Source: Myxococcus stipitatus (lineage in GTDB: Bacteria; Myxococcota; Myxococcia; Myxococcales; Myxococcaceae). From it: a stretch of 64,000 bases of DNA. Under the pieces are notes generated by a model. It was not told where the DNA came from. It made no database searches and was given only the letters and a program-made list of their open reading frames with translations. The position numbers and the translations under genes were made by a program. The DNA lies in NCBI RefSeq assembly GCF_038561935.1, contig NZ_CP102770.1:9486001-9550000 (forward strand), written 5' to 3'. Below are positions 50,743-59,867 of the stretch, piece by piece (positions within the stretch are counted from its first letter, which is position 1; each line of letters begins with the position of its first letter).

Positions 50743-53628
50743 ATGAGAAAGGCGTTGTTCCTCGGGGCCCTAGCCTTGGGCGCGGTAGCGTGTGATCCAG
50801 ACATCAAGCAGGACCCGGCGCCCGGCGCGGGAGACGTGGGACTGGCGGAGTTCGACCCGTCCGCGACGCCTGCCATCGTTCCCTCTCCGAACGACCTGGC
50901 CATCGGAAAGCTCCCGGATGGCACCAACATCGTCCAGGCGCCCATCAACCCCAGCGCGCCCGCCGCGGAGCAGGAGTTCACGCGTGAGTATCTCAACACG
51001 CTGAACGGCTTCCCCACGTCGGTCATCGCGACGACGCTGGTGAAGGACCTGGACCCGGCGACGGTCAACGCCAACACGGTGAAGTTCATCGACGTGTACG
51101 AAGACGTGTCCGTGCTGGCGCGTCCGGCCACGCCGACCTTCGGCTATCGCGAGGCGACGGGCCACATCACCGTCATCCCCCCGCAGCCGCAGGGCTGGCC
51201 CAAGGGCGGCCGCTACGCGGTGGCCATCATCGGCGGCGAGAACGGCGTGAAGACGAAGTCGGGCAAGCCCGTCATCGGCTCCGCCACGTGGGCCTTCGCC
51301 AGCTCGCGCGAGAAGCTCGTCACCTGTGACGACCTGACCGCTCCCGACTGCGCGCCCACCACCGAGCTCATCCCCTCCACCGAGACGGACCCGGCCAAGC
51401 GCCTGGCGGACCAGACCCGCAGCGCCCTGCGCCTGGAGCAGCTGCGCCGCGGCTACTCGCCCATCCTGGACAAGATGTCCGCGAAGTTCGGCGTCAACCG
51501 CGACGACATCGTGGTCGCGTGGACGTTCACCATCATGAGCCGGCCGGAGGCGACGTTCGACATCACGAGCGCCACGCCCATCGTCCCGTTCCCCAACGAC
51601 CTGCTGCGCGACCCGAAGACGGGCAAGCTGGCCCTGCCGGTTCCGGCCGAGCCGCCCCTGCTGCGCAACTTCCTGTCCGACCTGAACAACAACGTGGACG
51701 GCTGGTCCACGACGGCGCCCATCATCACGGAGAACAGCGCGACCCGCGGCGTCATCGACAATGACCTCCAGCTGGACATGAACACCGTCGAGCTGGGCAA
51801 GCAGCTCCTGTTCCTCAAGCTTACGCCGGGTGGCAATCAGCCCCAGGTCAAGATCTGCCTCAACTGCGCGTCCAGCCCGAAGGCAAACGGCTCCGCGGCG
51901 GACAAGGCGCCCGAGCAGCTGCAGATCATCCCGCAGGTTCCGCTGGACCCGGGCTCGCAGTACGCCGTCGTCCTGCTGCGTGGCCCCAAGGAGCTCAAGA
52001 ACGCGCAGCCCGTGTTCCCCACCGCCAGCCAGGCCCTGCTGCGGCTGAAGAACCCGGTGTTCGCCAACGGCAAGAGCCAGGTCTCCGCGGTGCCCGACAC
52101 CAGCGCGCCCACGCTCGAGGCCGCCCGCGCGGCCATGGCGCCTCTCTACGACATGCTCGAGGCCCGGCTGAACATCGAGCGCAAGGACGTGCTGATGGCG
52201 TGGACCTTCACCACCCAGAGCACGCGCACCAAGCTGGCCCAGCTCAACGCCGCGCCCGCCGCCAGCGGCACCTCCGACAAGCCGCTGTACCTGGTGGACC
52301 AGACCACCAACCTCGCCGCGCTGATGGCGGCCAACGGCCTGGATGGCACGCACATCGGCCACTGGCTGGTCGGCGGTTACAAGTCGCCGTTCTACCTGGA
52401 TGACGCGACGGGCGCGTACAACGCGACCCGCGCCAAGCACGAGGACCACATCCCGTTCTGGATGTTCCTGCCCACGCAGGCGCCGGACGCGGGCGGCTAC
52501 AAGACCGTCGTCTTCGGACACGGCCTGACGGGCAACCGCACCAACGTGCTGGCCATCGCCAACAAGCTCAACGAGGCCGGCTACGCGGTGGTCGCCATCG
52601 ACACCGTCTACCACGGCGAGCGCACGAGCTGCGCGGGCATCACCCCGCAGTCCGGCCTGGGCGCCATCGACAGCCCGGACAAGGCCTGCGCCACGGGCAG
52701 CACCTGCGACGTGACCCCTGGCAGCGCCACGTTCGGCCGCTGTGTGGCCCCGGCCGCCGCCAACTCCTGTGACCCGGCCAACAACGGCGACCTGGTCTGT
52801 AACGCCGCGGGTCAGGGCGTGTGCCTCGACACCGGCAAGTGCGAGGGCGGTGACTTCCGCCGCGGCTCGAACGGCGCCCCGGTGGTCTCCGGCTGGAACT
52901 TCCTCAACCTGGGCAGCCTGGGCGCGACGCGCGACAACTTCCGCCACCACGTGGTGGACTTCGCGCAGCTCACCCGCGTGCTGGCCAGCGACGACATGCG
53001 CACGCGCATCGGCAACCTGGCGGGCGGCCGCACCATCAACGCCGCCACGGTGGACTACGTGGGCCAGAGCCTGGGTGGCATGCAGGGCGTCCTGTCCGCG
53101 GCCGTCTCCGAGCGCACCCGCCGCACCGCGCTCAACGTCCCGGGTGGCGACCTGGTGGACATCCTCCTGACGGCGGAGGACCCGACGCTCTCCGCGCAGC
53201 GCGCGGGCTTCATGCAGTTGCTGGGCAGCCTGGGCCGCGCGCCTGGCACGCCGGGCTTCGACGAGTTCATCGTCCTGGCCCGCACCGCGCTGGATGGCGC
53301 CGCCGCGCGCAACTACGGCTGGTACCTGGAGAACTCCGACAAGGCCCCGGCCGAGCGCGACGCGTTCATCCAGTACATCAAGGGCGACATGGTGGTTCCG
53401 AACCCGGTGACCGAGGGCCTCATCGCCTCCGCGAACCGCAACAGCACGAGGACGGTGCAGAGCTACATGGTCACCATCGACCCGCTGCCGCCCGAGTACC
53501 GCCATGCGTTCCTGCTCATCAGCGTCCCGCCCACGCATCCGCAGTACGCGTTCATGAAGAGCGTGCGTGACACGGCGCAGGACCAGGTCGTCTCGTTCCT
53601 CAAGACGGGCACCGCTGTCGCTCCGTAA
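50743..53628 (+). CDS. VolA-like surface lipase lipoprotein
   Basis: 961-residue lipoprotein: MRKALFLGALALGAVACDPD carries the lipobox VAC. The region after residue 35 fits the bacterial virulence-factor lipase N-terminal domain, with two related blocks (ATPAIVPSPNDLAIGKL and ATPIVPFPNDLLRDPKTGKL). The catalytic part starts VVFGHGLTGNRTNVLAIANK near residue 590 and has nucleophile elbow GQSLGG near 772 (VDYVGQSLGGMQGVLSAAVS). An insert rich in Cys lies between (CATGSTCDVTPGS ... CDPANNGDLVC). Known VolA proteins are surface lysophospholipases whose gene sits beside fadL; here too a FadL-type gene follows 32 bp downstream, so released fatty acids could be taken up directly. The ATG follows GGAGGGGG. 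Confidence 0.85.
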   Translation: MRKALFLGALALGAVACDPDIKQDPAPGAGDVGLAEFDPSATPAIVPSPNDLAIGKLPDGTNIVQAPINPSAPAAEQEFTREYLNTLNGFPTSVIATTLVKDLDPATVNANTVKFIDVYEDVSVLARPATPTFGYREATGHITVIPPQPQGWPKGGRYAVAIIGGENGVKTKSGKPVIGSATWAFASSREKLVTCDDLTAPDCAPTTELIPSTETDPAKRLADQTRSALRLEQLRRGYSPILDKMSAKFGVNRDDIVVAWTFTIMSRPEATFDITSATPIVPFPNDLLRDPKTGKLALPVPAEPPLLRNFLSDLNNNVDGWSTTAPIITENSATRGVIDNDLQLDMNTVELGKQLLFLKLTPGGNQPQVKICLNCASSPKANGSAADKAPEQLQIIPQVPLDPGSQYAVVLLRGPKELKNAQPVFPTASQALLRLKNPVFANGKSQVSAVPDTSAPTLEAARAAMAPLYDMLEARLNIERKDVLMAWTFTTQSTRTKLAQLNAAPAASGTSDKPLYLVDQTTNLAALMAANGLDGTHIGHWLVGGYKSPFYLDDATGAYNATRAKHEDHIPFWMFLPTQAPDAGGYKTVVFGHGLTGNRTNVLAIANKLNEAGYAVVAIDTVYHGERTSCAGITPQSGLGAIDSPDKACATGSTCDVTPGSATFGRCVAPAAANSCDPANNGDLVCNAAGQGVCLDTGKCEGGDFRRGSNGAPVVSGWNFLNLGSLGATRDNFRHHVVDFAQLTRVLASDDMRTRIGNLAGGRTINAATVDYVGQSLGGMQGVLSAAVSERTRRTALNVPGGDLVDILLTAEDPTLSAQRAGFMQLLGSLGRAPGTPGFDEFIVLARTALDGAAARNYGWYLENSDKAPAERDAFIQYIKGDMVVPNPVTEGLIASANRNSTRTVQSYMVTIDPLPPEYRHAFLLISVPPTHPQYAFMKSVRDTAQDQVVSFLKTGTAVAP

Positions 53629-53660
53629 CCGAACGGCCAGGACTCAAGGGAATGACTCAC

Positions 53661-54854
53661 ATGAAGAAGACACTCTCCCTCGTAGCGCTGCTGGCCGCGG
53701 GTTCCTCCCAGGCGGCGGGCTTCCAGATCAACACGCACAGCGCCCGCTCCACGGGCATGGGCAACGCGGCGGCCGCGTGGCTGGAGGACTCCTCCGCCAT
53801 CTACTCGAACGCCGCGAACATCCTCGGTGTGAACAAGCTGGACGTGACGGTGGGCGACACCGGCATCCTCCCCGGCATCAAGTTCAAGCCGACGCTGGGC
53901 GCCGAGCAGGGCCAGAAGACGACCCTGTCGCCGCCGCCGCACCTGTTCATCGCCTACAAGCCCTTCGACAAGTTCGCGGTGGGCCTGGGCGTGTACACGC
54001 CGTTCGGCGCGAACAGCCGCTGGGTGGATGACTTCGTGGGCCGCTTCAAGGCCCAGGAGTCGGCCATGGCCATCTACAACATCAACCCCACCGCCGCGTA
54101 CCAGCTCCACGAGCGGTTCCGCATCGGTGGCGGCGTGAACATCTACCGCGGCACGCTGGAGCTCAAGCGCGCGCTGGGCTTCGTCGAGAGCGAAGGCCAG
54201 GTGCACCTGGGCGGCTCCTCCTGGGGCGTGGGCTACAACATCGGCGTGCAGGCCATCGTGGTGCCGAAGCTCATCACCATGGGCCTGCACTACCGCAGCT
54301 CCGCGGACCTCACCTTCAAGGGCAACGCGGACTTCCAGAACGTGCCCGCGGAGTTCCAGTCGCGTCTGCCGGACGGCCGCGTGGAGGGTGACGTCACCCT
54401 GCCCGCGACGGTGGCGTGGGGTCTTGCCTTCACCCCGATGGACAACCTGACGCTGGCGTTCGACGCCAACTGGGTGGACTGGTCCTCGTTCCAGGAGCTC
54501 GCCATCGAGTTCCCGGACAACCCGGCCATCAACAACCCGCTGCCCAAGCGCTGGCGCGCGAAGTGGAACTACCATCTGGGCGGTGAGTACGGCGTGACGC
54601 CGGACCTCCAGGTCCGCGCCGGCCTCATCTACGACCCGGCTCCGGGTCCGCACGGCACGCTGACGCCGGACCTCCCGGACGCGGACCGCTTCGGCGTCTC
54701 CGTGGGCGCGGGCTACCGCTGGAACGCGCTGCGCGCGGACCTCGGCTACCAGTACGTCACGCTGGCCGACAACGAGAGCTCCGCGCCGGGCATCTCCGGC
54801 ACGTACAACGGCTCCGCGCACGTGTTCGGCCTGACGCTCGGCTACTCGATGTAG
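53661..54854 (+). CDS. fadL: FadL/OmpP1-type long-chain fatty acid outer-membrane transporter
   Basis: 397-residue outer-membrane barrel. Signal peptide MKKTLSLVALLAAGSSQAAG, then the FadL hallmark start of the mature protein, FQINTHSARSTGMGNAAAAW, which is the N-terminal hatch. Further FadL features: NAANILGVNKLDVTVGDTGI, FKPFDKFAVGLGVYTPFG read as YKPFDKFAVGLGVYTPFG, and a terminal LTLGYSM strand. FadL channels carry hydrophobic substrates, mainly long-chain fatty acids. The ATG at 53661 has AAGGGA nine bases upstream; an ATG three codons earlier is possible. It follows the lipase after 32 bp and is presumed co-transcribed. Two hairpins follow. Confidence 0.9.
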   Translation: MKKTLSLVALLAAGSSQAAGFQINTHSARSTGMGNAAAAWLEDSSAIYSNAANILGVNKLDVTVGDTGILPGIKFKPTLGAEQGQKTTLSPPPHLFIAYKPFDKFAVGLGVYTPFGANSRWVDDFVGRFKAQESAMAIYNINPTAAYQLHERFRIGGGVNIYRGTLELKRALGFVESEGQVHLGGSSWGVGYNIGVQAIVVPKLITMGLHYRSSADLTFKGNADFQNVPAEFQSRLPDGRVEGDVTLPATVAWGLAFTPMDNLTLAFDANWVDWSSFQELAIEFPDNPAINNPLPKRWRAKWNYHLGGEYGVTPDLQVRAGLIYDPAPGPHGTLTPDLPDADRFGVSVGAGYRWNALRADLGYQYVTLADNESSAPGISGTYNGSAHVFGLTLGYSM

Positions 54855-54868
54855 TCCGCTGACCCTCC

Positions 54869-54890
54869 GGCCCCGCACTCCTGCGGGGCC
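54869..54890 (+). terminator. Terminator hairpin after fadL
   Basis: Perfect 9-bp stem GGCCCCGCA / TGCGGGGCC with loop CTCC, 14 bp past the fadL stop. It lies between convergent genes and may serve the plus strand. Confidence 0.65.
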
Positions 54891-54901
54891 GCCGAGGAAC
54901 C

Positions 54902-54935
54902 ACGCCCGGGTCTCCCTCCGAGGGGGCCCGGGCGT
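54902..54935. terminator. Second hairpin between convergent genes
   Basis: 9-bp stem ACGCCCGGG / CCCGGGCGT followed by TGTCATT. It sits 20 bp before the stop of the minus-strand cyclic-nucleotide-binding gene, so it may act in either direction. Confidence 0.5.
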
Positions 54936-54955
54936 TGTCATTCAGACGGCGGGAC

Positions 54956-56137
54956 TCAGACGCGCAGGTCGCCGTCGTGCAGCACGCGGCCCGACGCCAG
55001 CACCCGCGCCGAGCGCTGCAGCCGCTCCGTGCCCATGCGCATCAGCTGGCCCTTGAGGCCGGGCTGGCTGAGCAGGTGCCGCTCGAAGGCCTCGCGAGGC
55101 AGCCGCAGCACCACGCCCTTCACGTCCGCGCGCACCGTGGCGGACACCGGCTTGTCGAGCAGCAGGGAGATTTCGCCGAACACGTCCCCCTCGCGCAGCT
55201 CCACCAGCGCCATGCGCCGTCCATCCGGGTGCTCGAGCCACGGCGTGCACTTGCCTCTCAGCAGCACGTAGAACGCGTCCCCGCGCTGCCCCTGCGCCAG
55301 CAGCACCTCGTCGGGCGCGACGGCGCGCAGGTGGAAGTCGCGGGAGAGCGCCGCCTTCTGCTCCGGCGTGAGGCGGCTGAGCAGCGGGTTGGAGCGCAGC
55401 AGGTTGTCCACCAGGCGCCGCCGGTAGAAGTCCTCCAGCACCTGCCCCACGCGAGGATGCCGCGCCCTCACCGACTCCAGCCCCGCGCGCGTCAGCTCCA
55501 GCAGCACGGCGCGCTCGGCGGTGATGACGCTCGCGAGCCGAGGGCCCTCCGACACCAGCGCCAGCTCACCGAAGCAGTCCCCGGGCGACACCGTGCCCAC
55601 CACGCCCCGCGTCCCGTCCTCCAGCGCCCGCGCCACCTCCGCGCGGCCCTCCACCAGCGCGAACATGGACGCCCCAGGCGCCCCCTCTTCCACCACCGAT
55701 TTGCCCGGCGCGAAGACCCGCGCGGACAGCACCTCCACCAGCGCGATGAAGTCCTCCCGCCCCAGTCGGGAGAAGAGCGGCACCGGCCCCTCCTCGGAGG
55801 TGGGCTCCCGCGACAGGGCGAAGCGCTCCGCCAGCGCGCGCGTGCAGCGGGCCCTCAGCTCGGGGGGCGCCCCCACCCGGCCCAATGCCACACAGGCGGT
55901 CACCGCGCGCAGCAGCGTCCCCTCCCGCGCCCAAGCGCCCGACGCCAGGGCATAGGCCGCCGCGGACTCCCCCTTGCGCCCCAGCTCCTCCAGCAGCTCC
56001 GCCACGCGCTGACAGGCGTCCGCGTCCTCGGGGTGGGCCTGCAAGAGGCTCCGGTACTCCGCCAGCGCATCCTCCAGCCGCCCCTGACGCGCGAGCTGAC
56101 GGGCCCGCTCCCTACCCACGACGCGCATGTCCCTCAT
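54956..56137 (-). CDS. Protein with two cyclic-nucleotide-binding domains
   Basis: 393-residue cytoplasmic protein. An N-terminal TPR-like helical part (GRLEDALAEYRSLLQAHPED) occupies residues 1-110. Two cNMP-binding (Crp-type) beta-barrels follow at about 118-235 and 250-370. The first has the phosphate-binding cassette FGELALVSEGPRLASV and the second has FGEISLLLDKPVSATV; in both the Arg expected to bind the cyclic phosphate is present or shifted. There is no HTH domain, so this is not a Crp-type transcription factor. It is probably an effector that changes partner binding with cAMP or cGMP. The start overlaps the previous small frame by four bases (ATGA). The upstream gene at 56393 encodes a related protein. 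Confidence 0.8.
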   Translation of the reverse strand: MRDMRVVGRERARQLARQGRLEDALAEYRSLLQAHPEDADACQRVAELLEELGRKGESAAAYALASGAWAREGTLLRAVTACVALGRVGAPPELRARCTRALAERFALSREPTSEEGPVPLFSRLGREDFIALVEVLSARVFAPGKSVVEEGAPGASMFALVEGRAEVARALEDGTRGVVGTVSPGDCFGELALVSEGPRLASVITAERAVLLELTRAGLESVRARHPRVGQVLEDFYRRRLVDNLLRSNPLLSRLTPEQKAALSRDFHLRAVAPDEVLLAQGQRGDAFYVLLRGKCTPWLEHPDGRRMALVELREGDVFGEISLLLDKPVSATVRADVKGVVLRLPREAFERHLLSQPGLKGQLMRMGTERLQRSARVLASGRVLHDGDLRV

Positions 56138-56358
56138 GGACTCATTCTCTCCACCCAGGTCTCGAAGACGACTCGCCGCATCGAGGGGGCTCTACGGGAA
56201 GGCTCGGGGGGAAGCGTGCCGTGCTTGAGCCAGGGTTCGAGCTTCTCGGCTCCCAATCTCATACGGGCGCGCGCCTTCGGGCGCATGGCCCATTCGGCGA
56301 AGGGCCGCTGCGCCGTCAGGTACCGGACGAGAGGCAAGGCCGCTCCAATCCCAGACAA
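56134..56358 (-). CDS. Small open frame coupled to the cyclic-nucleotide-binding gene, doubtful
   Basis: 74-codon frame (TTG start at 56358) whose stop overlaps the next ATG as ATGA. The product begins LSGIGAALPLVRYLTAQRPF and is basic and partly hydrophobic, with no recognised motif. The overlap argues for a real translated gene between the two cyclic-nucleotide-binding genes, but the start has no good ribosome site. It might be a coupled leader peptide or chance. Confidence 0.35.
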   Translation of the reverse strand: MSGIGAALPLVRYLTAQRPFAEWAMRPKARARMRLGAEKLEPWLKHGTLPPEPSRRAPSMRRVVFETWVERMSP

Positions 56359-56392
56359 CTCAAGCCCGGTGCCACGAAGCCTGCCATCCCGG

Positions 56393-57634
56393 CTACGCGC
56401 TCAACGCACGCACCCGCTCCGCCAGGTTGTGTGTGAACAACCGGTAGATGCGCAGGGCCGCGGCCTCGTGCGTGGCCAGGAAGTGCTGGAAGTCCGAGCG
56501 CGTCACCCGCAGCGCCCTCACGGAGGTGCATGAGCGCACATGCGCGGACGTGGGCCCGTCCAGGATGAGAGAGATTTCCCCCAGCCACGTTCCCGGCCCC
56601 AAGGTGTTGAGAAGTCGTGCATCCGGTCCTGGACCACTCGCCACATCCACCGAGCCCTCCAACAACACCAGGAGCCCCGTGCCCTGCGCGCCCTTCTCCA
56701 GCACGGTGGTGTCCGCGGGGATGACCACCTGGTGCGCCATGCGGAACAAATCCTTCAAGTCCTCTAGCGCCAGCTCCGCGAAGATGGGAATGGCCTTGAG
56801 GTACTCATATCCATCCGGTGCTGGACTCGCCCGCTCCGCCACCGGAGGCGGCGCCTCCACCGACGCGACGGCCGACGCGGACGCCAGCGCCTGCGAGGCC
56901 CCGCTCAAATCCAGATGCCGCAGCAGGCGCAGGTGCTCCGCCTTGAGCACCTCGTCCTCCCGGGCCACCGAGGACTCCTGCCGCGCGTCCGCCAGCAACA
57001 CCAGCGCGCGCCAGGACTCCCCCTGCTCGTCGAGCAGCGCGCACATGCGCAGCACCGCCTCGCGGCGCCGGGGATGCTCGGGCGGCACGCCCCGGAGCGC
57101 CTCCAGCTCCGCGTGGGCGTAGCCCAGCGCGTGGTACACCTCCGCCGCCTCCAGCGGGCGCTGCAGCCGCGTCAGGCATTGCGCCATGGACTCGCGGGCA
57201 TCCAGCGCGCGGTACAGCTCCAGCGCCCGCTCCAGCGCGCCCGCCCGCTCGAAGGCCGCCGACGCGCGGACCAGGTCCCCGGCGCGCAGCCAGGCCTCCG
57301 CCGCGAGCATCAGCGCGCCCGCCTGCTCGTGCAGCGCCGCGGCGTCCGCGTCCGCGCCCTGCGCCTCCAGGAGCCGGGCGGCGCCCGCGAAGTCCCGGGC
57401 GCGGCGCAGCACATCCACCAGCGCCGAGCGCGCCTGCGCCGGCACATTCACGGATTCTTCCAGCACGCGCTCTCGTTGCACCGGAGACAAGTCCTCGTAG
57501 GCCCGCACCGCGACATCCACCGCAGCCTGCATCACCGCCTCCCACACCACGCGAACAGGGCCCGCCACGAGCGAACCCCGCCCCCTGGCGCCCTCTTTCA
57601 AGAGGAGGTTGGACACCTCAGCGGCCCCCGCCAT
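56393..57634 (-). CDS. TPR-like protein with C-terminal cyclic-nucleotide-binding domain
   Basis: 413-residue cytoplasmic protein. Residues 1-250 are helical repeats of the TPR type (AGALMLAAEAWLRAGDLVRA, SAAFERAGALERALELYRAL, LQRPLEAAEVYHALGYAHAE). After a Pro/Ala linker, residues about 275-395 form one cNMP-binding domain: PIFAELALEDLKDLFRMAHQ, VVIPADTTVLEKGAQGTGLL, WLGEISLILDGPTSAHVRSC (phosphate-binding cassette), and ALRVTRSDFQHFL. The ATG at 57634 has GGGGGGAG seven bases upstream; the frame above it to 57805 is non-coding in character. It is first in a run with a small frame and the double-domain protein at 54956. The partner is unknown. Confidence 0.8.
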   Translation of the reverse strand: MAGAAEVSNLLLKEGARGRGSLVAGPVRVVWEAVMQAAVDVAVRAYEDLSPVQRERVLEESVNVPAQARSALVDVLRRARDFAGAARLLEAQGADADAAALHEQAGALMLAAEAWLRAGDLVRASAAFERAGALERALELYRALDARESMAQCLTRLQRPLEAAEVYHALGYAHAELEALRGVPPEHPRRREAVLRMCALLDEQGESWRALVLLADARQESSVAREDEVLKAEHLRLLRHLDLSGASQALASASAVASVEAPPPVAERASPAPDGYEYLKAIPIFAELALEDLKDLFRMAHQVVIPADTTVLEKGAQGTGLLVLLEGSVDVASGPGPDARLLNTLGPGTWLGEISLILDGPTSAHVRSCTSVRALRVTRSDFQHFLATHEAAALRIYRLFTHNLAERVRALSA

Positions 57635-57879
57635 GTCGTGCTCCCCCCTGCCACAAGTCTCCCGAGTCCGTACCAGACCCGCCGCCAGGAGGCGAGCCCC
57701 CCGCACGCCCTCCCCGCTCGGGAAATGGTGGATGCAAAACCTTCCATTCCTGCCCGAAGAATCGCGTGGGATAGGGTGGCGAAGCGCCACACCTGAATTC
57801 GCCACCGCGTCCGCTATATGTGGGCGGGCCGAACGTTAACGTGCGCGATGGGCCGACATCCTCCCTCGGAGCCCGAGAC

Positions 57880-59247
57880 ATGACGCCTCGCCACCTGCAC
57901 CGCTGGAGCCGGGTGCTTCCCCTGCTGGCACTCTGCCTTGGGAGCAGGGCCCTGGCCCACGCGGGCCTCCCGGAGACCTCCAACGTCACCCTCCGGCGAG
58001 GCCACCCGGAGGATATCTTCCTGGGGGCGACCTTCGGCGCGGTGATTTCGCGCGACGCCGGCAAGACCTTCCGGTGGATTTGCGCGGACGCCATCGGCTA
58101 CGGCGGCTGGACGCCCACCTCCTACCTGTGGCGGGAGGCCGGCGACATCCTCACCGCCACCGGCAGCGCGCTCCTGCGCTCCCCCGACGGCGGCTGCTCG
58201 TGGTCCGCCCACCCCTCCTTCAAGGACACCTGGGTCGCCGCCATGGCGGCCCACCCCACCGACGACCGCATCCTCTATGTCGTCACCGCGAGACATGGGA
58301 AACCCAATGGCGTCTACCGCTCCCAGGATGGTGGGGAGACGTGGGCCCCCTCGCCCTTGATGCGGCTGGGCCTGCTGCTCAACGCGGTGCGCGTGTCCCC
58401 GGCCAATCCCCGCCGCATCTACGTGAGCGGCAAGGAGGAGAACCGGCTGCTGCTCTTGCGCAGCGACGACGCGGGCGAGACGTGGACGGAGACGGTCCAC
58501 CCGCTGCCCGAGCTGCAGCTGCCCTATGACCTGCTCGTCGAGGCCGCGGACCCGGCGTCCGCGGACGTGATGTGGGCCCGCGTGTCCTCGCAGGGCTCCA
58601 CCTTCCTGCTGCGCAGCGACGACGCGGGCCAGACGCTCACGACGGTGTCGCGGATTGACGACGTCTTCATCAACATGGAGCTGTCCGCCGACGGCAAGAC
58701 GACATGGGTGGGCACCCTCAACCACTTCTTCAAGGGCCCCTCCACCGGCCCCCTGACGATGCGCTCGCTGCCCACGGGCAACGCGTGTGTGCTGCGCGAG
58801 GGCAACACGCTCTACGCCTGCGGCTCCACCTGGCTCCATGACTGGGCGCTCGCGCGCAGCACCGACGAGGGCGACACCTGGACGCACCTCTTCGGCCTCT
58901 ACGAAATCCAGGGCGCGCACCACTGCCCCACGGGCACCCCCGTGCGCACCGTGTGCCCGGGCCGCTGGCCGCAGCTCGCCGAGCAGCTCGGCGCCCCGCT
59001 CTATCCCGAGGAACCTCCCCCCGACGACGGGGGCACGCGCCCCGACGCGGGGGCCCCCGACGCGGGAGCGCCCGACTCCGGCACCTCCTCCGACGCGGGC
59101 CCCGAGCCCGAGCCCCCTCCTCCGCCCAAGAGCTCCAGCGGCTGCGGCGCGATGGGAGGGAACATTGTACCGCTGTTGCTGTTGCTACTCCCTCTCACCC
59201 TGCTGCGCCGAGGCCCCCGGCGCCAGAACCAGGAAAGGTCCCCCTGA
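57880..59247 (+). CDS. BNR/sialidase-repeat protein with MYXO-CTERM sorting tag
   Basis: 455-residue secreted protein. Signal peptide after the ATG at 57880 (MTPRHLHRWSRVLPLLALCL then GSRALAH), with GGAG upstream. The body has repeated BNR-type turns: VISRDAGKTFRW, LLRSPDGGCSWS, GVYRSQDGGETWAP, LLRSDDAGETWTE, LLRSDDAGQTLTT, LARSTDEGDTWTH, as in sialidases and Vps10-like propellers, although no sialidase Arg triad was assigned. The C-terminus is an Asp/Ala/Pro-rich linker, then SSSGCGAMGG, a Leu-rich membrane helix (VPLLLLLLPLTLL) and RRGPRR: the MYXO-CTERM type tag that myxobacteria use for sorting to the surface. First of four overlapping genes. Confidence 0.85.
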   Translation: MTPRHLHRWSRVLPLLALCLGSRALAHAGLPETSNVTLRRGHPEDIFLGATFGAVISRDAGKTFRWICADAIGYGGWTPTSYLWREAGDILTATGSALLRSPDGGCSWSAHPSFKDTWVAAMAAHPTDDRILYVVTARHGKPNGVYRSQDGGETWAPSPLMRLGLLLNAVRVSPANPRRIYVSGKEENRLLLLRSDDAGETWTETVHPLPELQLPYDLLVEAADPASADVMWARVSSQGSTFLLRSDDAGQTLTTVSRIDDVFINMELSADGKTTWVGTLNHFFKGPSTGPLTMRSLPTGNACVLREGNTLYACGSTWLHDWALARSTDEGDTWTHLFGLYEIQGAHHCPTGTPVRTVCPGRWPQLAEQLGAPLYPEEPPPDDGGTRPDAGAPDAGAPDSGTSSDAGPEPEPPPPPKSSSGCGAMGGNIVPLLLLLLPLTLLRRGPRRQNQERSP

Positions 59248-59867
59248 TGCGGCTCTCACGACAACTCCTCTGGACCACCTCCGCGGCCACCCTGCTCTCC
59301 CTCACCGCCGCGTGCGGTGACGACCCGTCCGAGCCCACCTGTGGCGAGCCCCTCTACGGCGGTGACGCCACCGACGAGGCCTGGCGCGCGCTGGTGGACG
59401 CGGAGGCCCGCGCGACGCCGAACGCCGATGTCGCCCGGCTCACCACCCCCGAGAGCGGAGCGTCCTACGACGCCAGCGCCGCGCCACCTCGCTGGGCCTG
59501 GAGCTCCACGCTGGCCAGCGCGTCGCCGAGCCCCGCGCCGTCGAGCGCCTTCGACACGGCCCGCTCCATGCTGGCCCGTGTGGGCGAGTGGATTCTCCCC
59601 ACCGCCCATGCGCACCTGCCGCCGTTCACCGGTGACATCTACTGGGTGCGCGTGAGCATCCCCGGGCGCACGTGCCCGGTGGAGATGCTCACGTCGAACC
59701 TCGACTGGCAGCTCGACGCGGCGACCTGGGACACGCTCAAGGCCAGCGCCGGACAGGAGCTGTCCGTGCAGGTCATCAGCGCGTACCTGCTCCAGAACCG
59801 CATCACCGAAGGCCCCTACCGCCTGCCCCAGCCCGTCACCGTCCGCGTCCAGAAGGGGACCCCATGA
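59247..59867 (+). CDS. Lipoprotein of unknown function
   Basis: 206-residue lipoprotein: MRLSRQLLWTTSAATLLSLT then AACGDD, a lipobox with Cys near residue 23. The mature part has EPLYGGDATDEAWRALVDAE, a Ser/Ala/Pro-rich stretch and a conserved-looking end HAHLPPFTGDIYWVRVSIPG followed by RTCPVEMLTSNLDWQLDAAT and QPVTVRVQKGTP. No family is recognised. The start codon overlaps the previous stop by one base (TGATG) and its own stop overlaps the next start by four (ATGA), so it is translated as part of the four-gene operon. It has AGGAAAGG upstream. Confidence 0.75.
   Translation: MRLSRQLLWTTSAATLLSLTAACGDDPSEPTCGEPLYGGDATDEAWRALVDAEARATPNADVARLTTPESGASYDASAAPPRWAWSSTLASASPSPAPSSAFDTARSMLARVGEWILPTAHAHLPPFTGDIYWVRVSIPGRTCPVEMLTSNLDWQLDAATWDTLKASAGQELSVQVISAYLLQNRITEGPYRLPQPVTVRVQKGTP

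Noticed and set aside
50770..53538. 922-codon minus-strand open frame opposite the lipase
   Set aside because: Antisense shadow. The plus-strand gene has a lipobox, a nucleophile elbow and a matching neighbour.
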